The notes under the pieces are model-generated. The model did not search any database. It saw only the letters and a list, made by a program, of their open reading frames with translations, and was not told the DNA's origin. Positions 1 to 7,624 of a DNA stretch of 42,229 nucleotides are shown one piece after another. The translations under genes were made by a program, and so were the position numbers. Source of the stretch: Caballeronia arationis (GTDB lineage: Bacteria; Pseudomonadota; Gammaproteobacteria; Burkholderiales; Burkholderiaceae); NCBI RefSeq assembly GCF_001544975.2, contig NZ_FCOG02000054.1, positions 1-42,229 of the forward strand, given 5' to 3'. Each line of letters starts with the position of its first letter. Within the stretch, counting starts at the first letter, position 1.

Positions 1-114
1 GAAGGCAAGACCAACGAGCAGGTAAGCAACCTGATGGGCTTGTCGAGCCACCGCACCGCTACGCGTCTGCGTCAAACAGTTGATGAAAAGGAGATATCGG
101 ACGCACAAGTTTAA
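1..114 (+). CDS. C-terminal end of an unidentified protein (partial)
   Basis: Frame 1 is open from the window edge to a TAA at 112-114 and gives 37 residues beginning EGKTNEQVSNLMGLS. The pattern resembles the recognition-helix part of a LuxR-type helix-turn-helix, with a GKTN-like turn and a serine-rich second helix, but the typical ending is absent and the fragment is short. It may be the tail of a chromosomal regulator cut by the mobile element to its right, or a chance open frame. The start lies outside the window. Confidence 0.25.
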   Translation, partial: EGKTNEQVSNLMGLSSHRTATRLRQTVDEKEISDAQV

Positions 115-193
115 TGGCGGCCGTGCGGCCGGCTTCGGCCAGTGGACTAAACCGCTCGCGCGGTATGCACTTCGTTTGAACGTGGTGGTTCTT

Positions 194-252
194 CATAGGA
201 AACCCGTCCGGTTTCCTATGTTGAGTAATGAGGCGATCCGCCTCGTCACTCA
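194..252. repeat. Two adjacent hairpins upstream of the IS91-associated recombinase
   Basis: The first hairpin has a perfect 10-bp stem (CATAGGAAAC at 194-203 and GTTTCCTATG at 211-220) with a 7-nt loop. The second is made by TTGAGT...ACTCAA and GAGGCG...CGCCTC between 221 and 252. They directly precede the recombinase start codon at 267. Subterminal hairpins are typical of elements moved by HUH transposases, so these may belong to one end of the IS91-family element, or may act in translation control of the recombinase. Confidence 0.55.
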
Positions 253-266
253 ACCGGAGCCCAGCC

Positions 267-1142
267 ATGACCACTCCCAGCCCAAGCATCAGCCCGCTAC
301 GCCAGCGCATGATGGACGACATGCGCATGCGCCGCCTCGCGCCCACCACGCAAGCCAACTATCTTCGTGTGGTGCGAGAGTTCAGCGTCTTTCTCGAACG
401 CTCGCCTGACACGGCCACCGTCGAGGACTTGCGGCGCTACCAGTTGCATCTCGTTGATCGCGGCGTGTCGCCGGTTTCCCTGAACGCCGCGATCACCGGG
501 CTGAAGTTCTTCTTCGCCATCACCCTCGGTCAGGAGGCGTTGATGGCGAAGATGCGTCCGATTTATCTTCCGCGTACCTTGCCCGTCATACTCAGTCGCG
601 ATGAAGTGGGCAGACTGATCGCGGCAGCCAGTCACCTCAAGCATCAGACGGCACTCGCCGTTGCCTACGGCACAGGGTTACGGGCCAGTGAAGTGGTGGC
701 CTTGAAGGTCGGTGACATCGACAGCCAGCGTATGACGCTGCGCGTTGAACAGGGTAAAGGTCAGAAGGACCGATACGCCATGCTCTCTCCGATCCTGCTT
801 GAGCGGCTACGGGTCTGGTGGCGAGTCGCGCGGGCTCAAGGCAGGATGCTCGATGGCGGCTGGCTCTTTCCCGGACTCAACCCCATCGAGTCGCTCAGCA
901 CCCGTCAACTCAACCGGGCGATCCATGCGGCCGCCCTGGCCGCCGGAATCGACAAGCGCGTGTCCATGCACACCTTGCGCCACAGCTTTGCCACCCATTT
1001 GCTGGAACAGAAGGTCGATATCCGCGTGATTCAGGTCATGCTCGGGCACAAGAAGCTCGAGACCACAGCGCTCTATGCCCAGGTCGCCACCGACATCCTG
1101 CGTGAGGTGGTCAGCCCTCTCGAGAGCCTGCATCCCGCGTAG
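267..1142 (+). CDS. IS91-associated tyrosine recombinase (phage integrase family)
   Basis: This is a 291-residue site-specific recombinase of the lambda-integrase/Xer type. It has an N-terminal SAM-like DNA-binding domain, then a catalytic domain with the first Arg in GTGLRASE, the HTLRHSFATH box, the LGHKKLETT segment and the nucleophile Tyr in TALYAQV, so all core residues are present. An upstream in-frame ATG at 228 exists, but the start at 267 gives the usual MTTPSPS-type N terminus and avoids coding through the hairpin at 221-252. It lies immediately before an IS91 transposase frame, an arrangement common in this IS91 subgroup, where it is carried as an accessory gene. It appears intact even though the transposase is broken. 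Confidence 0.85.
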   Translation: MTTPSPSISPLRQRMMDDMRMRRLAPTTQANYLRVVREFSVFLERSPDTATVEDLRRYQLHLVDRGVSPVSLNAAITGLKFFFAITLGQEALMAKMRPIYLPRTLPVILSRDEVGRLIAAASHLKHQTALAVAYGTGLRASEVVALKVGDIDSQRMTLRVEQGKGQKDRYAMLSPILLERLRVWWRVARAQGRMLDGGWLFPGLNPIESLSTRQLNRAIHAAALAAGIDKRVSMHTLRHSFATHLLEQKVDIRVIQVMLGHKKLETTALYAQVATDILREVVSPLESLHPA

Positions 1143-1151
1143 ATAGCCGTC

Positions 1152-1343
1152 GTGGCGCATTGCGCGCTCGAGGTGGCGGACGTCTTTCGTTCTCTTGGCC
1201 CAACGTGGCGTCAATCCGCCAACCTGAGCCTCGGGCAACTGAAGGTCATGTCCGCGATCGAACAGTGCCGCAGCGCGGCGCTGGGAGGGCATGTGCTGCG
1301 CTGCGAAGGTTGCGCGCAGATCCAAGTCGCCTATAACTCGTGC
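1152..1343 (+). pseudogene. IS91-family transposase, N-terminal fragment
   Basis: Translation from the GTG at 1152 gives about 64 residues with the start of the N-terminal zinc-binding region: CEGCAQIQVAYNSC. The homologous protein should continue RNRHCPKCQ, and exactly that sequence resumes near 4758. The reading is therefore cut within or just after the YNSC codons by the RIT element, whose terminal repeat begins at 1339. The frame runs on to a stop at 1362-1364 within the inserted DNA. Confidence 0.85.
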
Positions 1344-1371
1344 CTTATGGGAAGTTCTGTCTAACGGGGAG
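1339..1371 (+). repeat. RIT left terminal inverted repeat
   Basis: Positions 1339-1355 match the reverse complement of 4720-4736 over all 17 bases. After eight unmatched bases at each end, a second shared block (GGGGAG) follows at 1366-1371 and, inverted, at 4704-4709, so the ends have a bipartite layout as expected for recombinase binding sites. A further inverted pair, GGGGAGTTG at 1366-1374 and CAACTCCCC at 1437-1445, lies inside the left end only. Confidence 0.75.
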
Positions 1372-1512
1372 TTGCAGATCAGATTCGACACGAATGCGAC
1401 TGGCCGCGTCGGTTTGGTGCCTGGTTGGTCGCCGGTCAACTCCCCATAAAATCTCGATTCTCCTTTGCTATGGTTGTCTGGCCTTCCCCGGCAACCCTCA
1501 TAGGAGGACGTG

Positions 1513-2760
1513 ATGCTAGACACATACCTGGTAGCACCCAAAACCCTGAAACGCCTGCGCTCGGGGCCCAGCGGAGCCTTCATTGATGACTTTGCTGACG
1601 CGCTGGAACGGGACGGATACTCCGCGGCCAGCGCGATACGTTATCTGCGTGCCGCCGACCATCTGGGCCGCTTCATGCAGGCGCACGGCGGCACCCTGGC
1701 CGATGCGGATCCACAGACTCCAGAAATCTTCTATCGTCATCTGCTTACCTGCACCTGTTCGGAAGCAAAAGGAGGTAAAGCCAACCACCATCTGTATTTC
1801 GGTGCCAAGCGCTTTCGCGAATACCTGATTGAGATCGGCGTCTGCCAGGACAACAAGCCCTCGATTGCCGAGAATCGAGAGCCGGCAATCGTGAGCGGTT
1901 TCCGGCGATGGTTGCACACGCACCGAGGCGCAAAAATGTCGACCATTCGGCTCTACTGTCGTGATGCCGCAGCGATGGTGGAGGTGCTTGGTAGCGACGC
2001 GACCCAGTGGGACGCAAAGCACGTGCGCACGTTCCTGTTGAACAGTGCCTGCAACTGTGGCATCGGTACCGCAGAGAAGCGGGTCACGAGCACGCGAGCC
2101 TTCCTGCGTTATCTCGGTGTTCAGGGTTTATGTCGAGCCGGACTCGATCAAGCGGTTCCGGCGTTGGCGCACTGGCGCCTGGCGACACTGCCACGGTGTC
2201 TGAGCGCTGACGAAGTTGACCGTCTGATTGCCGCATGCGATGGCAATTTACACGGGCGCCTTCGCGATCGCGCGATTGTCCTGTTGCTGGTGCGACTCGG
2301 GGTTCGCGCTGGTGACCTGGCGAACCTTCGCATGAGCGATATCGAGTGGGAAACCGGGACGCTGCGCGTCTCGGGAAAGGGGCGCTATGAAGTTCGTCTG
2401 CCGCTGCCGCAGGATGCTGGTGAGGCACTTCTGCGGTACATCGAGTCGCGACCTCAAGTTGCCTGCAGCGACCACGTCTTTGTTCGAAACATCGCCCCCT
2501 TCAAGCCGTTTATCTCAGGCGATTGCATATCCTCGGTAGTGAAGCGTGCACTGAAACGTGCCGGGGTGAGTTCGCCCGCCAAAGGCGCCCATCTGCTGCG
2601 ACACACAGCGGCGACCGAGATGTTACGTCATGGGCTTCCCCTCGACCAGATAGGCCAGGTCCTGAGGCATCGCGGCATCGACACCACGGCCTATTACGCC
2701 AAGGTCGACGGCGCGTTGCTCAGGCAAGTCGCGCAGCCATGGCCCGAGGTGACGAAATGA
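1513..2760 (+). CDS. RIT element tyrosine recombinase A
   Basis: A 415-residue tyrosine recombinase and the first gene of the trio. A strong ribosome-binding site (AGGAGG, 1502-1507) precedes both a GTG at 1510 and an ATG at 1513; the ATG has the better spacing. The N-terminal half contains core-binding regions longer than in Xer proteins. The catalytic part shows the Arg in GVRAGDLANL, the HLLRHTAATEM box, LRHRGIDTT and the Tyr in TAYYAKVD. Its stop overlaps the start of the next recombinase (ATGA at 2757-2760), which indicates translational coupling. It is thought to act with its two partners in moving the element; individual roles are not known. Confidence 0.85.
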   Translation: MLDTYLVAPKTLKRLRSGPSGAFIDDFADALERDGYSAASAIRYLRAADHLGRFMQAHGGTLADADPQTPEIFYRHLLTCTCSEAKGGKANHHLYFGAKRFREYLIEIGVCQDNKPSIAENREPAIVSGFRRWLHTHRGAKMSTIRLYCRDAAAMVEVLGSDATQWDAKHVRTFLLNSACNCGIGTAEKRVTSTRAFLRYLGVQGLCRAGLDQAVPALAHWRLATLPRCLSADEVDRLIAACDGNLHGRLRDRAIVLLLVRLGVRAGDLANLRMSDIEWETGTLRVSGKGRYEVRLPLPQDAGEALLRYIESRPQVACSDHVFVRNIAPFKPFISGDCISSVVKRALKRAGVSSPAKGAHLLRHTAATEMLRHGLPLDQIGQVLRHRGIDTTAYYAKVDGALLRQVAQPWPEVTK

Positions 2761-3665
2761 TGCCGGCCGTTGAGTCCTATCTTGCCGCGCGGCGTGCGGC
2801 CGGCTTCAAACTACTGAATGCAGACTATCTGTTGCACAGCTTCGCGTGCTTTGCCGTCAAGCGCGGTGAAACGCACGTTCGCGCGCAAACCGCAATCGAC
2901 TGGGCCGCTGAGGCTGGGTCGGTAGCCCAGCGTGACGCGAGGCTAAAGACGGTGTGTCGGTTCGCCCAGTATATGCGTACCGAAGATCAAAGTCATGAGT
3001 TGCCGCCCGCCCGATACTTTGGCTATCGAAAGACACGCCGTGTCCCGTTCATCTACTCGCGCGCCGATATCGAGCGCCTGGTCAACGCAGCCTTGCAATC
3101 AGGTCCTCGCGGCATGTTGCAACCACAAACGTATGCGACATTAATCGCCCTACTGTCAGCCACGGGCATGCGGATCTCTGAGGCCCTGAACCTGCGGCGT
3201 GCCGACATTACTCCCGAAGGATTACTCATTCGAAAGAGCAAATTCCAGAAGACGCGTCTGGTTCCACTGCACGAGACGGCGGCGGAGGGTTTGCAGAGGT
3301 ACTTGACCCTGCGGCGGCAGTCCCGTCCGGGCGACGACCATGTGTTCGTTGATGACGATGGTCGCCCGCTCAGATATACGGTCGTTTACTGGATGTTCCA
3401 GAAGCTGTTGAAGATCGCCGGCATCGGCACCACCCACAACGGTCACCGTCCCCGCCTGCATGAGCTCAGGCACACGTTCGCCGTCAGGGCACTGGAGGCG
3501 AGCCCGGAAGGCCGGGACCGCGTTGGGCGGCACATGTTGGCCCTTGCGACCTACATGGGTCACGTCAACATCAACGCCACCTATTGGTATCTGGAGGCTA
3601 CTCCCGAGCTTCTGAATGACATTGCTGTCGCCGCAGAGGGGTTTCTCACTGGAGAACAGAAATGA
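2757..3665 (+). CDS. RIT element tyrosine recombinase B
   Basis: Second recombinase of the trio, 302 residues from the ATG at 2757; the ATG at 2760 is an equally possible start. The open frame extends upstream to 2523, but that part lies inside recombinase A and lacks family character. Catalytic features are the Arg in ATGMRISEALNL, the HELRHTFAVRAL box, the YMGHVNINAT region and a Tyr in TYWYLEATPEL. The spacing between the box and the final Tyr region is slightly enlarged by a SPEGRDRVGRH segment. It ends in a four-base overlap with recombinase C. Confidence 0.85.
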   Translation: MMPAVESYLAARRAAGFKLLNADYLLHSFACFAVKRGETHVRAQTAIDWAAEAGSVAQRDARLKTVCRFAQYMRTEDQSHELPPARYFGYRKTRRVPFIYSRADIERLVNAALQSGPRGMLQPQTYATLIALLSATGMRISEALNLRRADITPEGLLIRKSKFQKTRLVPLHETAAEGLQRYLTLRRQSRPGDDHVFVDDDGRPLRYTVVYWMFQKLLKIAGIGTTHNGHRPRLHELRHTFAVRALEASPEGRDRVGRHMLALATYMGHVNINATYWYLEATPELLNDIAVAAEGFLTGEQK

Positions 3666-4651
3666 TCCCGATCGCACCGCACATTGTGGCATTTCTTCGT
3701 CAAAACCTTGCTCATGAGAGAGGCGCCAGCCAACACACCTGCGACTCCTATGCTTGCACCTTTCAGCTCCTGTTCGAGTTCGCCGCCGGTCGACTCAGGA
3801 TGACGCCGTCGTCGCTAGCGCTGGAGCAACTCGATGCGAGACTGATCAGCGACTTCCTGGAATATCTGGAAGATACGCGCCAGAACTCGCCTGGGACTCG
3901 CAATGTCCGGCTAGCTGCAATCAGGTCATTCTTCCACTTCCTTGAGTATCGCGAGCCCGCGATCCTCGAACAGGCGCGACGAATCCTGGGCATTCCCTAC
4001 AAGAAAACTGATTCACGGTTAGTGCCGTATCTGGGCGAGGAAGAGGTTCGGGCTCTGCTCGATGCGCCTGATCCGTCAACGCGCGAGGGGATCCGGGACC
4101 GGGCGATGCTGCATCTGGCCATCTGCGCTGGACTGCGTGTATCGGAACTGACGGGTTTGCAAGCCGCCGATGTTGTGTTCCCGTCAATGAGCATCCGTGT
4201 TCACGGCAAGGGTCGGCGGGAGCGCGCGTTGCCCCTGTGGAAAACGACCGCTAATGCATTGCGTGCCTGGATAGTGGTACGGGGAACTGTTGCAGTACCG
4301 GAATTGTTCGTCAATGCTCGCGGTGAAGCAATGAGTCGCTGGGGTTTCGCGTACATCCTTAAATGCCACGCTGAGACCGCTCGTCATGCGTGTCCTTCGC
4401 TATCGAAGAAGCAGGTATCACCACACGTGTTGAGGCACACCTGCGCAATGATAGTACTACGAGGCACACAGGATATCCGGAAAGTGTCCTTATGGCTCGG
4501 GCATAGCGATCTGGCAACCACTGAAATCTACACTCGCGCTGATCCCACTGAGAAGCTCGAAGCCCTCAACGCGATCGTCCCACCGCATCTGCGCAGAGGT
4601 TCGTTTCGGCCGTCCGATAAGGTAATCGCCATGCTCAGGGCCAAGCTTTAA
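3662..4651 (+). CDS. RIT element tyrosine recombinase C
   Basis: Third recombinase of the trio, 329 residues, starting at the ATG of the ATGA overlap at 3662. It has an N-terminal SAM-like domain (HERGASQHTCDSY onward) and a catalytic domain with Arg in CAGLRVSELTGL, the HVLRHTCAMIVL box, LGHSDLATTE and Tyr in EIYTRADP. It is followed by 85 bases without a gene leading to the right terminal repeat of the element. It looks intact and closes the operon. Confidence 0.85.
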   Translation: MIPIAPHIVAFLRQNLAHERGASQHTCDSYACTFQLLFEFAAGRLRMTPSSLALEQLDARLISDFLEYLEDTRQNSPGTRNVRLAAIRSFFHFLEYREPAILEQARRILGIPYKKTDSRLVPYLGEEEVRALLDAPDPSTREGIRDRAMLHLAICAGLRVSELTGLQAADVVFPSMSIRVHGKGRRERALPLWKTTANALRAWIVVRGTVAVPELFVNARGEAMSRWGFAYILKCHAETARHACPSLSKKQVSPHVLRHTCAMIVLRGTQDIRKVSLWLGHSDLATTEIYTRADPTEKLEALNAIVPPHLRRGSFRPSDKVIAMLRAKL

Positions 4652-4703
4652 TGGAGAGTTAAACGGGCGCGGAGTCCGCTCCGTGCTCGCTGCGAGACAT
4701 CTT

Positions 4704-4736
4704 CTCCCCATAGGGAACCACTTCCCATAAGGCACG
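4704..4736 (-). repeat. RIT right terminal inverted repeat
   Basis: The reverse complement reads CGTGCCTTATGGGAAGT, then eight unmatched bases, then ATGGGGAG, mirroring the left end with the same spacing. It lies 52 bases past the last recombinase stop codon. Confidence 0.75.
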
Positions 4737-4757
4737 TAACGGAGTGCACTCCGTTAC
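4736..4757. repeat. 22-bp perfect palindrome at the RIT/IS91 right junction
   Basis: The half-site GTAACGGAGTG is followed directly by its exact reverse complement, with no loop. It begins at the last base of the right terminal repeat and ends just before the transposase sequence resumes (CTGCCGCAAC). It is not part of the transposase coding sequence and has no counterpart at the left junction. It may be part of the RIT element or a footprint of its insertion. Confidence 0.7.
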
Positions 4758-5757
4758 CTGCCGCAACCGGCATTGCCCGAAGTGCCAGGCTGCTGCTGCG
4801 CGCCGGTGGCTTGAAGCACGCGAGGCCGATCTCCTACCCGTCGAGTACTACCACGTCGTCTTCACGCTGCCGGCTGCGATTAGCGCGATTGCGTATTACA
4901 ACAAGGCCGTCATCTATGGGCTGCTGTTCGATATCGCGGCCGAGACCTTGCGTACCATCGCCGCCGATTCGAAGCATCTCGGGGCACAGATTGGTGCCAC
5001 GCTCGTCCTGCATACCTGGGGCTCCGCGCTGACGCATCATCCTCATGTGCATGGCATCGTTCCCGGTGGTGGGCTGTCGCTCGATCGCGCCCGATGGGTG
5101 GCGTGCAAGCCCGGCTTTTTTCTACCCGTGCGAGTCCTCTCCCGGCTGTTTCGCCGACGCTTCCTCGAAGAACTGGTGGCAGCCCATCGCCGGGGTCAGT
5201 TGCGCTTCTTCGGCGAGTACGCCCGGCTCAACGACGCCACCGCCTTCGCTGAGTGGCTGGAACCGATGCGAGCGTGTGAGTGGGTGGTGTATGCCAAGCG
5301 CCCCTTTGCGGGACCCAAGGCCGTGCTCGCCTATCTGTCGCGGTACACGCATCGGGTCGCGATCTCCAACCAACGTCTGGTCGCGTTCGACGAACACGGC
5401 GTCACCTTCCGCTGGAAGGACTACCGCGTGCACGGACGCGAACGCAACAAGACCATGACACTCACCGCGGATGAGTTCGTGCGCCGGTTCCTACTACACG
5501 TGCTGCCTGGCGGCTTCCACCGCATCCGTCATTACGGTCTGCTGGCAAATCCGTCGCGGCGCGCGAATCTCACGAAGCTACGCGAGTTGCTGAGCGTCGT
5601 GCCTGCCCGTTTCAAATCCGATGCCATTGTCGTAGCCACCGCCGCAGTGCCGCTAACCTTTGTTTGCCGACACTGTGGTTCGCCGATGATCATCATCGAC
5701 ATACTCCAACGCAGCAGACTGATCCGGGCGCCACCGGTTGAGCGAGCCTACGCATGA
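4758..5757 (+). pseudogene. IS91-family HUH transposase, C-terminal major part
   Basis: This part carries about 330 residues of an IS91-type rolling-circle transposase. It resumes with CRNRHCPKCQ of the zinc-binding region, then shows the HUH motif in THHPHVHGIVPGGG, the conserved YAKRPFAGP segment, the SRYTHRVAIS region with the catalytic Tyr, and a C-terminal pair of cysteines in CRHCG followed by the family ending IRAPP. The start is missing because of the RIT insertion. A GTG at 4744 within the palindrome could in principle start a shortened protein of 337 residues lacking the first zinc ligands. Confidence 0.85.
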
Positions 5758-5980
5758 CCACCATCGTGTCAGGGTCCATCGATCGACTGTCGGCTCTTCG
5801 GCAACGAGAGCCCATGGGAGACCCCTGCGCGCATCGTTCCAAACGGGCAGTTTGGTGCTCGCCAAACCCACCACATAGCGATCCGTCGAACTGCCGCTGC
5901 CACGATCCTGCCAATCCAGGTTCGGCATCACCCGCATTCCCATCCACTGCGTGCGTGATACAACCTGATAAATCCCCATA

Positions 5981-6016
5981 GCGGTGAAATGTTCCGGTCA
6001 CATCGGAACACTCCGC
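5981..6016. repeat. Hairpin downstream of the IS91 transposase
   Basis: TGTTCCG (5990-5996) and CGGAACA (6004-6010) pair around a 7-nt loop, with GCGG at 5981-5984 and CCGC at 6013-6016 extending the arms. It lies about 220 bases past the transposase stop, where the end of an IS91-family element would be expected. The GTTC/GAAC tetranucleotides recall the preferred target of the family, but no border can be proven here. Confidence 0.45.
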
Positions 6017-6034
6017 GGTTTCCTCCCTTGGGGC

Positions 6035-6104
6035 TTGTAGGACGCCTGCCCGCCAGCTCCTGCGGGAATTCGCGTGCGCGCGGATCAGGGCAGGCGTCCT
6101 ACAA
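6035..6104. repeat. 17-bp perfect inverted repeat with 36-nt spacer
   Basis: TTGTAGGACGCCTGCCC at 6035-6051 is the exact reverse complement of 6088-6104. No T tract follows, so a simple intrinsic terminator is unlikely. It may be a BIME/REP-like intergenic element or the paired end of a small mobile element. It sits between the IS91 remnant and the IS110 remnant in DNA with no gene. Confidence 0.6.
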
Positions 6105-6241
6105 CCCTAAACATAAACGGTCATGAGCGAACAACAGCGACAAGACATCTGGCAGGCAGCTCGACCGCCGAAAGCGGACGGCCGTGCACTGCTGGACCGC
6201 TTGCTTCTTGTCGCTATAAGCCGGAGTCCTGCGCGCCGCGA

Positions 6242-6530
6242 CGTAGAACGCATTAAAGATGTCAACGTTGCGACTATAAAGTCGTCAACTCGGGATTTCG
6301 GAGCGCCCGGTAGCGTGGCGAGCCTTACTCAGCATGCCTTTGCCGGAAGCGAAATAAAGTCGTCAACTTCCCCCTTGAGATGCGGACTTCGACGCACCGC
6401 GCCGACCGTGTTCAAGGAATATTGCCGCCGACGTATGCCAACCGCATCGGGCTGCACGCGGCCATCCACCGTCATTCGCATGCGCCGTCGCGCGGACGTT
6501 CGAACGTCGGGTTCGCCCACGACAGGCCTG
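6242..6530 (+). repeat. Diverged dispersed repeat, copy 1
   Basis: This stretch aligns along its length to 23860-24145 with scattered substitutions and small gaps. Shared blocks include GATGTCAACGTTGCGAC, ATAAAGTCGTCAACTCGGGA, GATGCGGACTTCGACGCA and the CGCATCGG/TGCACGCGGCCA region. It contains an internal short repeat, ATAAAGTCGTCAAC, twice. No protein family is recognisable. The stretch 5758-6537 as a whole holds no gene: only the IS91 3' end, the two hairpin structures and this repeat. Confidence 0.65.
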
Positions 6531-6537
6531 TGGCAGG

Positions 6538-6840
6538 CGCGTGGCCAGCCTCGACCGCGAAGTCGAGACGGCCGCGCACGCGAGCGCAGTTTGGCCGGTT
6601 ATCGAGGCGTTGATGGCGCTGCGCGGCATTGGTCTGCTCGCGGCTGTAAGGTGGTCGCGGAACTCGGCGATCTCGCACGGTTTTCCGGCGCGCCGCAACT
6701 GATGGCGTATCCGGGCTTGGTGCCTAGCGAACACTTCAGCAGCAAGCGCGAGCGTCGCGGCGGCATCATTAAGACCGGCAACGGCCACGTCCGGCGGGTA
6801 CTCATTGAAGCAGCGTGGACCTATCGTTCTGGCCAGCCTC
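6538..6840 (+). pseudogene. IS110-family transposase remnant (frameshifted)
   Basis: In one frame 6538-6650 reads RVASLDREVE ... VIEALMALRGIGLLAAV, and in the next frame 6647-6840 continues VVAELGDLARFSGAPQLMAY, then the GIIKTGNGHVRRVLIEAAW signature of the C-terminal Transposase_20 domain of IS110-family enzymes. The change of frame near 6648 fits loss of one base. The N-terminal RuvC-like DEDD half is missing, so this is a dead fragment of roughly 100 residues. Confidence 0.8.
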
Positions 6841-6884
6841 GAACGGTTTTGTGTGCGGGTCCGCAAGGCTGCGGCAGGAGGATC

Positions 6885-7127
6885 ATGAATATCAATACCG
6901 ACGCAATTGATGAAGTTTCCCCGGCGCTTCTCTACCTGACCCTGCATGACCGATACTCTGCATGAAAGGGCTTCGACTGGGATGTGCTGAACCGACTCCA
7001 TGAACGAGGCTTCCTCGAAGATCCTGTCAACAAGACGAAGTGCGTGATCTTTACTGAAGAAGGACTGCGCGAGTCCAAGCGACTTTTCAATCAGCACTTT
7101 GTCATTCCGGAAAGAGCAGGGAATTGA
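6885..7127 (+). pseudogene. DUF6429-like small protein with internal stop codon
   Basis: From the ATG at 6885, preceded by AGGAGG at 6876-6881, the frame reads MNINTDAIDEVSPALLYLTL, then reaches a TGA at 6963-6965, and continues in the same frame KGFDWDVLNRLHERGFLEDP ... CVIFTEEGLRESKRLF to a stop at 7125-7127. The whole resembles the DUF6429 family of about 80 residues, where a Trp is expected at the TGA position (TGG to TGA nonsense change). Family function is unknown; members are often found beside insertion sequences. It is probably inactive unless the stop is read through. Confidence 0.65.
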
Positions 7128-7624
7128 TCAAACGAACGTCTAACTCACGACACTCTAGGAACAGACGAAATGATTGGTAGTGCCAGTTTTTCAAGCACTG
7201 GTGGAATGCAGCTTATGCTGTTGACTGGGTGCATGACGGCAAAGCGGCGACTGATGCGTTGAAGAGCAAAGAGCATGTGCCGTCGTGTTAAATAGAACTC
7301 AATCTGCCAAGCGGGACGGTATCGATGTCCTTCTCTGAAGGGGACGGCTCTGGGTATTTTAACTTGATGAGCGGCTCGGCAATGCTGATATAGAGTGTCG
7401 TAGTTGGGAACTTCGGGACCGGGCGACGTTTTACAGGGGCGCAGCTTTTGCGTGTTCGCATCGTGCGTACTTGGTTTCGGCGACAAAGGACCGTAAGGGC
7501 ACTTCTAGCGAAGGGAGGCCGCCTCGGATTAACTTGGGCTCGCCGCTCGGAGGGCATCGCAGGGGCGCGGGTGCGAGCCGCGACCTGGTCCGGTGTCGCG
7601 CCCAAATTCATCATTAGGGCATTT
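7128..7624. other. Intergenic stretch without recognised gene
   Basis: About 500 bases between the DUF6429 remnant and the first PAP2 gene. Open frames here do not resemble known families and no clear terminator was found. The promoter of the downstream phosphatase gene presumably lies here, but no convincing -35/-10 pair could be picked. Confidence 0.4.

Larger units (their letters stand above)
1339..4736 (+). mobile_element. RIT (recombinase-in-trio) element inserted in the IS91 transposase gene
   Basis: Three consecutive tyrosine recombinase genes in one orientation, each overlapping the next by four bases (ATGA), are the defining structure of RIT elements. The unit is bounded by inverted copies of CGTGCCTTATGGGAAGT (1339-1355 and 4720-4736). 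It separates two parts of one transposase, which marks it as an insertion. A 22-bp perfect palindrome at 4736-4757 lies between the right repeat and the resumed transposase, so the true right boundary may be 4757. All three recombinases look intact, so the element may still be mobile. Mechanism and target rules of RIT elements are poorly known. Confidence 0.85.
194..6016 (+). mobile_element. IS91-family element with its own tyrosine recombinase, disrupted by a RIT element
   Basis: A tyrosine recombinase (267-1142) is followed nine bases later by an IS91-type transposase reading frame that stops being collinear at 1343 and resumes at 4758. Between the two halves lies a complete three-recombinase element. 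The outer ends are not fixed: the given limits are the hairpins at 194-252 and at 5981-6016, which are plausible terminal structures. IS91-family elements lack long terminal inverted repeats and target duplications, so the borders need comparison with other copies. Confidence 0.6.

Noticed and set aside
1513..4651. Class 1 integron or phage integration module
   Set aside because: Three overlapping recombinases, no cassette recombination sites and no phage genes; the RIT structure explains all of it.
7145..7486. Minus-strand open frame of 113 codons in the gap before the first PAP2 gene
   Set aside because: Neither recognisable motifs nor a convincing start signal; composition looks non-coding.
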